Assembly: GCA_022497145.1 (NCBI GenBank)
Contig: MU385919.1
Coordinates: 62,001-126,000 of the forward strand
From: Rostrohypoxylon terebratum
Lineage: Eukaryota; Ascomycota; Sordariomycetes; Xylariales; Hypoxylaceae
Reading direction: 5' to 3'
Length of the DNA stretch: 64,000 nt
A program made the translations under genes and the position numbers. The notes under the pieces are model-generated. The model was given only the letters and a program-made list of their open reading frames with translations, was not told the DNA's origin and ran no database searches. Shown piece by piece: positions 55,093-64,000 of the stretch. Numbering within the stretch: the first letter of the stretch is position 1; each line of letters opens with the position of its first letter.

Positions 55093-55949
55093 TTCGAAGT
55101 GAGGATAACGGTATACTCTAGATACCTTTGCAGGTATAATATGGAAGGAAAGGCGACTCGGATAGAAGGGATGGTGGTGTTTGTTTGTGGACGCGTAGAC
55201 GTGAGTAAGCGTACCTGGTAGAAAAGGATCGGAATGAAGTTGAACGGTTGAAAGGGCTGCTTTTCATTTCCATGAGCAGGTTAATTAAGGTTAGGTAGGT
55301 GCAATAGCCCGATAAGTCCGTCGGGCATGTTAATCACGTGCTGATAGTAGGGATCTGGTCCGTTCTTTTCTTCCTCTCTCCTTCTTCTCCTTCTTTTTTT
55401 ACCCAACAGATCTCCGGACATTCCCGGCTACGACTTGATTAGATAATTGTATATCCACTCTGATCCACCAATGACATCAGAGCCCTCTCAGTTGGAGCCA
55501 TCTGGCGATTCAAGCAGTCAAGGTACGTATGTATTGTTATGCTCTATTCAAGGTTGGCATTACCTTACATAATCAACATAATGCCACTAATTTATTATAC
55601 AAATTAAATTATGCGGATGATACGAATTGTACATTTAACACAAAATAGAATAATGATTGACATGTCAACGATGTCGACGTCGATGTCAATAATGCCGACG
55701 ATGATAGAATAATAGAATCCATTTGCACCGACCGGGTATCTAGAAATACATGTATTTCAAAAAGAGATGATGATAAAACTCGCCAGACTCCAGATGCTCG
55801 CTTTGCCAAATGCTATGCTTGCCTTTCCCCTTAACTTTTTTTTTCCTGGGCCATAACGTTTACAAGATAAGAAATACAACAATTTCAAAGACAATATGTG
55901 ACAGTTAGAAGCAATCAAGGGGAAAAGATACTAATGGCCATCAGTCCTG
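55093..55949. other. Spacer between LETM1-family and STB6-like genes
   Basis: Contains a CACGTG at about 55336 upstream of the LETM1-family start and AT-rich DNA after 55530. A short + strand frame at 55471 ends at a GT donor but has no continuation. Confidence 0.45.
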
Positions 55950-58768
55950 TTATGACTGTGGTTTTGACGTTGACTTTGACTCGGGCTTCGATGCTAGTCG
56001 TGGCCTCGTAATATTCGGACCTGTTCCAATGCCTGTAAGGGTCCGTACAGCCCAATGTAACCAACTCTCCGTCTCGAGCTGCTGCTTCAGCTCATCTGCT
56101 CTCCGCTCTACATCATTGACCTGTATCTCGAACTGAGCTACTCCATCCTCGACGTCCTGCACGCGGGAGACGAGAGCATTAATCTCGTATTCCAGCTTGG
56201 CCGCCTGCACTCCTACCTCCCCAAGAGCTTCTGTGATACGTGCTCGCTGCTCCGCGGCCGCCTCCTGCGAATTGTCCTTAGCACGCCGGTATGCGTCGAT
56301 GCGCTGCTCGTATATGTCTTGCAAGTCGTCTTGCTGTTGTGCGTAGAGATCGTCGATGTCTTCGATCTCCTTAATCTTCGCATCGACCCAAGGCTCAATA
56401 CTCTGCTTCACATCAAGGACGTTCACATACAGATTTCTAGCAATTTCTGTCAGATATGCATGTTTCTCTGATGGTGCCATATTGTCCGTCTCGTCATCTT
56501 GGCCCATCTCGGCCACTTCCTCCCACCGAAGAACAGCTTCTTCAGCATCCCCAAAGGATAGTCTCCGGGCCCATCGCGCTTCATTCGGAGCACGGCGGTC
56601 CGGAGGCCGCGAGACACCTATGCTGTGCCGTCTGTATAGCTTAGATAAGACGGTACTGAACTGTTGTTCCACTTCCACGAATGGCCCTTGCAAGTCGCCC
56701 TCAGCAACAACGGAGTCGGCTACTGAGGACTCGACGGCCGCGGTGACCTCATTTCGTATATCCATAGCACGCAGGTTCCGTCTATCGTCACTATGAACAG
56801 GCTTCGGGGCCTCACCGTTCAAGTGAACGGTCGATCGCGGCTCCTTAGCAAGTAAGTCCTCCGTCCCTCGTCCTAGTGAAGCCATAGATGCCGGTGCGGT
56901 CTCGATTTCTTTTTCTTTCTTCATGACATTGAGGTACTCCTCCGGCTTGTTCTTCCAGGTAAACGCCCTACCGACTTGACCTGGACCTGGACTCGGACTC
57001 ACTAATAGTCCCACCGAAGAGTCCGACAACACAGACGACCGTGGCCCCGATATGGTGGTTTCCGAAGACTCGTCTTTCGATGACCGGCTGTTGTGGCCTC
57101 GTAGACCGCCTCCACTGTAGACTGCATCTTTTATTCGACCGAGACCTGATCGAGCATCCCTAGCAACACTCTTAAACCCACGGCGAAGTGCATCCCTGTC
57201 CCCTGGGCTGTCTGCTACACTAACCGCAGAACCAGACGCCGGGGTGGTGGAATACACACCTGAATTTTCTTGGCGACGCGAATCCCCATCTTCTTCCAAA
57301 GGTAACGAATGTACCCTTTTGGCTTGACTGGAAAGGTCATCTTTACCGAACAGAATATTGTTCATGTCCGATATCGGTTTTTCGTGATTATCCGGATTTG
57401 AACGCTTAGGTTTACCATGCCACAGCCATTTTGCACGTTCCCCAGATGCTAGGCTGATAAACCTGTCAAGATCTAGACCTTCGATGTCACCGATCCCTCC
57501 TTTATCTCGACCACCGACCATGCCGAGAACGATTTCGCCTCGCTTCCCACCTATCTCCGTCATCGTCGACTTAACCGCCCTTTGCACACCCCAACCTTCG
57601 CCAGCGGCGGCCTTCGCCGTCACTGCGTGAAGCTTATGCATAGTCTGTCGATCTAATCGGCGACTCCTCTCTAGTTTCTGGTACTTCTGAAAATGATAGA
57701 TACCCTTCTCAGTTGCCTCGATATCGAAGACATCCTTGGAAACAGGTGCTCCATAGTAACTCAGCCTATTACGAGCACCGATCAATAGGCCAAGGAGCGC
57801 AGCGACAGTCGTAGGTCCCAAAATACCATCGGCGGGTTCTATGTTATAATATTCGGCTCCAAACTCGGTCCACCAATTCCCGATAGCCGTTTCGGTAACA
57901 TCGCACAATAATCCATCGATGTATACCTGCTCTAGCTTTCCGAAAAGAAATAGAGCCACTTGACACATCTTGACCAATTCGAGGACGGCATCGGGGAACG
58001 GTATCTTGTTGGTCGTCTTATACAGCTGATAGAATTTCGTCTGAGCCGCGGGGGCAGGATCGGATAAAGTCATCCCAGATCGACCGGAGCATCCTAATCT
58101 TTTAAGGTCTTCATTGACGTTAAACTCCCTTCGATGTGTCTTTATATCACCATCGGGAACAAGTATGACAGTCAAGGCAGAAGGAAAGCTGCTCAAGTTC
58201 GTGACCATCAACTCCCCCAGATTCGTATCCTTCGGTCGCGCATGATATTGTTGGATGGCCTTGAAGTAGGTGCGCAACCCTCGCGACCAAGCTTTCTCAT
58301 CGGCCGGGACGCCCAATACTCCAACAACAACAGAATGTTTCTCATCCCCGGTATACGTAACGATGACATGTGTCGGTGACTGGCGGGAACAAGCCCATTG
58401 TTCGACGAGGTACAATTCGTAACCTTTAAGTTCCTGTCTTCGCTCGACGACACTAACGCAAGAGTCCTCTTCTAGGTATCTATGTACGGCAACATTAGCA
58501 GTGCTGCAACTATCCAACTCGAAACCATCTAACAAATAGCTGGGGTGACATACCTAAAAGCTACGGGATCCGGAATAACAACACGGCGACGGGATGCAGC
58601 GGGTGCAGGTGTGGGAGCAGGAGTAGTCTGGCGAGAGTCGAGGGAAGCTGTTGACCTATCCAGTTGGCCCGGAACCAAACTCTTCTGCGACGATGCCCTC
58701 ATCAATGCGGAATCTTCGTCTCGGTGAACCCTGGGCTCACTCGAGGATACAAGCGGTCGCAACGACAT
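55950..58768 (-). CDS. STB6-like protein (Sin3-binding Stb2/Stb6 family) with C-terminal coiled coil
   Basis: Complement exons 58768..58554 and 58479..55950 (74-nt intron, phase 2), 914 residues. After a disordered N-terminus (Ser/Thr/Pro/Ala) the conserved domain begins at RRRVVIPDPVAFRYLEED, continuing with GYELYLVEQWACSR, HVIVTYTGD, VVVGVLGVP, LRTYFKAIQQYHAR, LGCSGRSGM and ILGPTTVAALLGLLIGARNRL. The order agrees with the STB6-like N-terminal domain of ascomycetes, recalled from memory. The middle (about 400-600) is Ser/Gly-rich and includes GERAKWLWHGKPKRS. The last ~150 residues are a long coiled coil. Yeast Stb2 and Stb6 bind the Sin3 corepressor in two-hybrid screens; whether the filamentous protein does so is unknown. 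Confidence 0.83.
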
Positions 58769-59897
58769 AGTTGCACTACTGTCCCTCGGATTCGTGATGT
58801 TTTTATGTGCATTGTGTGCCGAGCCGTAACAAGAACATAGCGATCGATAGTTTGACACAGGTCAGGATGACTTTCGGTTCGTATCGAGTGTCTGGTATAA
58901 TACGATATGAAGGTGTGGAAAGTTGGAAAGTTGGCATGTGACGGTGATTTCGGATGTTACGTTGGAAAGGTAGCTGGTGAATTGGCTGGAAATAGCTGGA
59001 TTAGATTGGCAGGTATGCTGTACATGCCTAAATTCGTTGTAAGGGAGGCAAGCACAGGAGCTCAGCTGCCCTGACTGCCTGAATGGCCCCTGAAATAGCC
59101 GGCTCTAGTTATGTACTCTAACTAAACGTAGTAGTTCCAGGGGAATGCCAGAATGAACGTTGCCCCATTGTGGGGTTATGCGTCATTGTTCAACGTGAAT
59201 GGACCGAGAAGGGCAGACCCGCATACGTTCTTGCCATCATGAAAAAAAACAGTCAATATCCGAGCCAAATGATAGGACCACATGGCACACCTCCCCACCT
59301 ACCTATAGGTATCTCCCGGCGTGCCAACTAACTGCAGTACAAAGTAGACCCATTGAATCTAAAGTCTTAGTGATTGAAAAAGTCTCATCAGGGTTTTAGT
59401 ATCCGCATTTGATTGGATGTACTAGATACCCATCCTTTGGTTTTTTGCAGGTCAATGTACCTGTAGTTAGTTTGCAGTTTGGGAGGTACAGGTCTCCGCA
59501 ATATCTACCTAGACATATTTAGACTGTATCTTTAAGGTAGTAATTCCAAGGTAGGGTAATCATCTTATCCTTATCGGTATCGTACCGTACCTTGAGAGAT
59601 CAGCTCACCATTCAATCTTCTCAATATTCTTAATAGCACTCAACTCATTCACTACTCAAACTCGCGACCACCCCGATGACAACTATGAAACTTCAACGAC
59701 CATAAATTCACCGGGGCCGTATTAATAATCCATAGATTGACAAGGCGCTCATTCTACTCGACGTAAACAATAGCATCATCATCATCATCATCGTCATCAT
59801 CATCAACACCTGATCCGACAGTAGGCTACACCTTTGAATAAGTGAACGACAACCATTCTCTGCCATTCCATATTCAGTATCGAACATCCATGCAACA
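58769..59897. promoter_or_regulatory. Divergent spacer between the STB6-like gene and rmd5
   Basis: About 1.1 kb. Holds CTACCTATAGGTA-like strings near 59300 and a (CAT)n/(ATC)n run at 59770-59808 that probably lies in the rmd5 5' UTR. No other gene seen. Confidence 0.5.
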
Positions 59898-61301
59898 ATG
59901 GCCGTCCTACAGTTGCAGAAGGATCTCGAGAAGCTGAGTAATTCAGCTAAATTGGCAGATGCGGTTCAAGATGTAGACCGTATCATCGAACTGTTAACTA
60001 GTGCGAGGGAGAAGGTAGCAGCAGGTAAAGCTCATTTCCAACCCTCTTCAATCAATCCTCCGAAGCATCAAGATGCGTTTCATTACATGACCGGATACTA
60101 AATATCTCATCTCTTAGCAAACGACCCGCATACGACATGCTTGACCCTCACGAAATTGCAGAACCCGATCAAGGAAGAACTAGATGGACTGAACCGTGAT
60201 TTGAATCAAGTGTACAAAGCATGGAACGAATTCAACAAGTCTCTCAAGACGGCCTTCACCAAGGACACCCTACCTACTGAACACGATCCCATGGAGCCCC
60301 ATTCGGCTCTCATCAATCGCGCCATAGCCATGCACTTGCTGCGAGAGGGTCAATTTGGTGTAGCTTCGACCTTTATCAACGAGATCCAGCCATCTTCCCA
60401 GACCCAGTCGAACTTGCGTTCACCAACCGAAATGTCACCTTCTACGTCCACACTACATCCTCTTCCCTCCCACAGCCAACCCCCCACGGATACCGTCATC
60501 ACAGATGCTGACATTCCCTCCGATCTGACAGCTTTCCAGTCACAGGCGTTACAATCTTCCTTCGCCGACATGTACTCAATTCTTTCCTCCCTCAAAGCCC
60601 ACAACTTACTCCCCGCAATAAATTGGGCTAGGGAAAACCATGTAGAGCTCGAGGCTCGAGGTTCGAATCTGGAATTCGAACTTTGCAAATTACAGTACAT
60701 ATGGTTATTCAAGGGGCCGTCTGAGAACGGGCTGCCCGATACGGCGGATAACGGAGTATTAGGCGCACTGAAATATGGCCAGGCAACATTTTATCGTTTT
60801 TCCCAACGCCACCTCCGCGAAATCCAGCAACTCGCCGCCGCTTTGTTATATTCACCGAATATAAAAGAGTCACCTTATGCTGCCGTCTTCGACATCTCGG
60901 CGGCATTTGAGGAGGTGGCGTCATCGTTCACGCGTGAATTCTGCTCCCTATTGGGATTATCGGCCGAGTCGCCTCTCTACGTAGCGGCGACTGCCGGCGC
61001 CCTCGCTTTACCTGTACTGGCCAAGTACACCTCTCTAGCGAAGGCAAAGGGTACGGAGTGGACAACAACGGATGAGCTAGCGTTCGAGACACCACTTCCG
61101 AAGAGTATGATGTACCATTCCATCTTCGTCTGCCCCGTCAGTAGAGGCCAGACCACGGAGTCGAACCCTCCGGTTATCCTACCCTGCGGTCACGTTTTGG
61201 CAAAGGAGAGTTTGCTAAAATTGGCCAAAGGCAGCCGATACAAGTGCCCCTACTGTCCCAGCGAAGGCATCGTTAAGGACGCTAAGGAAATCATCTTATA
61301 A
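59898..61301 (+). CDS. rmd5: Rmd5/GID2-type RING subunit of the GID/CTLH ubiquitin ligase
   Basis: With Gid9 it forms the catalytic RING pair of the GID/CTLH E3 ligase (gluconeogenic enzyme turnover in yeast). Exons 59898..60024 and 60118..61301 (93-nt intron, phase 1, ACTAA branch box), 436 residues. An N-terminal helix (LQLQKDLEKLSNSAKLADAV) leads to LNRDLNQVYKAWNEFNKSL. A LisH-like segment with MHLLREGQFGVASTFINE follows. The CTLH domain reads SSFADMYSILSSLKAHNLLPAINWARE and LEFELCKLQYIWLFKG. The C-terminus is the degenerate RING typical of Rmd5: FVCPVSRGQTT, ILPCGHVLAKESLLKL, YKCPYCPSEG. Length and order match the family. Confidence 0.93.
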
Positions 61302-61732
61302 GGTGGAAGTGGATCCTCATCACCAACCATTCCTTGCAACAGCAAGATGGGTATCTTGGGCGTAACGTGAGAATTAGGTTGGATTGTGGTTGCGGCGCAT
61401 GGCGAGGTGTAAGGCAGGTTGCTTGTTCATGGCTAGGGTACGGTTAGGCGTTCGGTTCATTGAGTTGCAGGACAACTCTAGGCTTGGGCTTGGGCTGAAA
61501 CACTCCTTTTTTGATGTAGATACCATTTTACGGAAAGTAAATATATGTTACGAAAGACTTGCTTATGAGATATTTGAGCTCTGCTCAACTTGGGTCGTCC
61601 CCCTTGAGAGCACCTCATTGCGACGTAATGCAGACGACCGTGTGTTGCCTTTACTTAGGTCTATTCTTGAAAATTTCATTCGTCGTCGCTCAGATCGAAT
61701 GAGTGCATCCACGGATTTGAGAAGCTTATCCG
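61302..61732. other. 3' flank of rmd5
   Basis: Open frames occur on both strands here but neither looks protein-like; treated as 3' UTR and spacer. Confidence 0.45.
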
Positions 61733-61880
61733 ATGTCTCACAAGTCGCTTCGTAACCACGATAGTTCGTCTTCGCCCCTCTTCCCCGTATCAGACTCATT
61801 TTCTCCTCATCAGCCCGCCGAAACGTCAGATCTTAGTTTTCTATCTTTCACAGGATATCGAAACCTGATTATGAACCCAG
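61733..61880 (+). CDS. Orphan first exon, gene continuation not found
   Basis: An ATG at 61733 opens 49 codons ending in a GTAAGC donor (phase 1). It reads a Ser/Pro-rich N-terminus, then DLSFLSFTGYRNLIMNP, which has the feel of a conserved segment just before a membrane helix. The Ser-rich head followed by such a segment could be the N-terminus of a membrane-bound O-acyltransferase, but that is a guess. No matching second exon is visible in the next 2 kb: the following sequence is AT-rich and full of stops. Read through, the frame ends after seven more codons. Either a truncated relic or a chance frame. Confidence 0.3.
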
Positions 61881-64000
61881 GTAAGCTAATAAGAATAGTA
61901 TAATCTTGAGCAACATAGCATCTACTCAACCCATTCTCCAATCCCTCTCGTGATTCGGACATCAATTTATTCCCACTAACACCACCACTGTCCTATATAT
62001 ATATCCGCTTCAACAAACGGTTTTCCACTAGATCAAATACAGTCACTCCTATTATTTTGGGCTGAGTGTTTCTGAAAATCCGTCTAATTTTTTTCAGCGT
62101 CTGGGGAAAGTTTAGTATGATTGGTTATATATATGCACGTATTTGCTCTGACAGTGTGAGGAGAGGAAAGGATGTGAAGCAATCATCACCATTTAGATAT
62201 AAATATCAAGAGGTTCGTTGGCAGCTCAACTTTGCACATATATATACTTCTCTCCTATACCATATCGAATTACCTTCACAGCGGCAATTGACTTTATCTA
62301 AATATAACAGAGTTTTCCCAGATATTCCCGAAAACCTTACACCAAGGCGTCACCACAATGCTGTTTAACTTTAAAACAATGACCAGATTCAATACCTCCA
62401 AGCTTGAAAATGCTATAAATGGATACCTTTTTACCCTACCTCTACCTAGAGCCTTGAACTCCATCGTTTAGCTCCTATAGTAATAAAAGGACGTCATTTA
62501 TAATTCCTATCAAATAACAAGAATTTATTCATATTCCGACATTACGGCATACGATACAATTGCTTCGATACGATACTAATACAACCTTCAACGTCATAAG
62601 GTTAATGACGGTGACAGTATTGTAGTATTTACAATATCTAACAAAGTTGAAGCAGTTTTGCTAGGTCCTTCGATAAGGCATTGCTTCACGTACTACACAG
62701 CACCGGTTCACGGTAACTCGAGCGCCATGCTATCTACCATCGCAATAGATGCCCTTCTAACTAAGTACGTATGAGGCGCCCTCGAGATACTTTCATCAAT
62801 GCCCCTTCCAATATATATATACTCCAAGCCTTTTCAGTAAATCAACTTTTCCCCTTTTTTTCGCATCGCAATGTTCGCTGTACACACGACTTATCCCTTG
62901 GACCTCGGGATTCCGACGCCGCTCATGCTCAGCTTCGACGCTGTGTGCCCTTCAGCAATTAATACTCATCACGAGTTCCGCTCTCGAGAAGCCGTGGGTC
63001 CTGGCGGAGTCAGTATTCGCGACCTACGCCGCGCCGGCGTCTCCTTGGGGTCCACCGTGACGCGGCAGTTTGCGCGGACGGGGCTCGGGGTAAAAAAACT
63101 TGGCTACCTACCGAATATAGAGGGATGTCATTTTTTTTTAACAACCACCTGAAGGTTGGATGGATGCATTCCGGATGGATGCATTCCGGAGAATGTCAAG
63201 CTACCGGCTACATCATTCCCCTCTGGCACCGAGACTCCTAGAATATGAGATAAAACCAAGAGACAGATGGGATTCGCCGTGAGCACCAAACGATCCGAAC
63301 TGCATCGACGAGGAACCCCTCAAGCGCCCTAATGAATAATTGCGATGGTGCGATGGGCTACATTCACGAGTATACGCGAACATATTCGCAAACTCTTACA
63401 AAGGGGCTGTTCGAGCTAGCCAGTTCATGTCATAAGAATCATATGTATTAGACAGATCTGCTAATCAGAAGAAACACATTGCCGAACGATCGTAGTTGAA
63501 CGTTGTTTGAAATGTACTTGCGTAGATATAGTCCAAGACCTCACGTCGCGATACTACACACAACACTTCATTGAGAATAAACCATAACATCAACTTCTTA
63601 CTTCAACCCCGAGCTTCGGTCCCGCGTCAGACTCGGACAACTCACAAAGCAGACAATCAAACACCAAGTCATCGCAGCAACAGCCCGTCAAGCATACTCG
63701 AACAATATATACCATTAGCAGAATTTCAATTTTCATTCCGCTGACTAACTTAACTACATGACGCGTCCTTGAAAGTCCGAGTTTCCGTCATCTCTAATCG
63801 CGGGGAAAAAAAAACCCCCCGAACTTACTATGCAACCCGTTGAACCCAGAAATATCGAACTGGGGGTATTCCATTTATTGATTTCTTTTTTTCCCCTTAC
63901 CACGTTAGTTGGTTCACAGCGTCTGCCTCTTCCCAGCTGGGCGTATGCTATATCCAAATCGACCGAACTCGTGAGTCGGTCGGGCGGTTTCGGGGATTAA
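61881..64000. other. Gene-poor AT-rich end of window
   Basis: About 2.1 kb without a convincing gene. A GC-richer patch at about 62880-63095 carries a 93-codon frame (62871-63152, start MFAVHTTYPLDLG) of uncertain meaning. A 16-bp direct repeat of GGATGGATGCATTCCG sits at 63158-63190. The last lines have a G4A9C6 run at 63802-63820. Confidence 0.45.

Noticed and set aside
55471..55525. Short + strand frame starting MTSEPSQLEPSG with a GTACGT donor
   Set aside because: No second exon can be found before the convergent STB6-like gene; 18 codons are too few to support a gene.
61384..61755. 123-codon frame after rmd5
   Set aside because: Lies where the rmd5 3' UTR should be; random-looking composition and an equally long frame on the other strand.
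1..64000. CRISPR arrays, operons, bacterial-type promoters, rRNA
   Set aside because: None seen; intron-containing genes and protein families mark this as nuclear fungal DNA.

Overview
The window looks like a contig from a filamentous ascomycete (Pezizomycotina, most likely Sordariomycetes; the class is inferred). The genes have short spliceosomal introns, mostly 45-175 nt, with GTAAGT-like donors and CTAAC/CTAAT/CTGAC branch points. The protein set is typical of the group: Spc7, Atg14, CK2 alpha, Scm3, Atg6, PPIH-type cyclophilin, Vps8, LETM1, a STB6-like protein and Rmd5. Intergenic DNA is AT-rich and full of short CCTAGGTACCTA-like strings. Exon joins were worked out by hand from frame, phase and splice signals.

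Layout. 0-3.2 kb: 3' part of spc7/KNL1 (+). 5.2-9.8 kb: large protein with an N-terminal membrane domain and a low-complexity repeat tail (+). 9.8-13.5 kb: accessory island with two tandem repeat arrays, hairpins, a branched foldback and at least seven intron-like segments, but no intact gene. 13.6-15.3 kb: atg14 (-). 16.1-16.9 kb: small coiled-coil gene (+). 17.3-17.5 kb: 272-bp MITE with TA duplication. 17.8-18.6 kb: DUF3807-like gene (+). 19.9-21.5 kb: CK2 alpha, seven exons (+). 22.2-22.5 kb: 18-bp-period TTACATAA array. 23.1-26.1 kb: scm3 (-), divergent from atg6 (26.6-28.2 kb, +). 28.3-34.5 kb: a less ordinary block with a hypothetical gene (-), a double GRF zinc-finger gene without a visible start (-), a head-to-head pair of related P-loop-like proteins with decayed ATP sites, one carrying an in-frame stop, and an intact six-exon cyclophilin (-). 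34.5-38.4 kb: gene-poor. 38.5-40.0 kb: membrane RING-H2 protein (+). 41.0-42.1 kb: GPALPP/DUF3752 protein (-). 42.8-47.8 kb: vps8 (+). 48.3-50.0 kb: secreted cysteine-containing protein (-). 50.0-53.4 kb: gene-poor, with a 10-N assembly gap beside long G and C runs. 53.5-55.1 kb: LETM1-family protein (-). 56.0-58.8 kb: STB6-like protein (-). 59.9-61.3 kb: rmd5/GID2 (+). 61.3-64 kb: no complete gene; one orphan first exon.

Themes. Two kinetochore genes (spc7, scm3) and two subunits of the autophagy PI3-kinase complex (atg14, atg6) share this contig, as do the endosomal tether vps8 and two RING proteins. They are not operons and are interleaved with unrelated genes. The most unusual content is the 10-13 kb island, the 18-bp array at 22.2 kb, and the pseudo-NTPase pair with its GRF neighbour at 29-33 kb.
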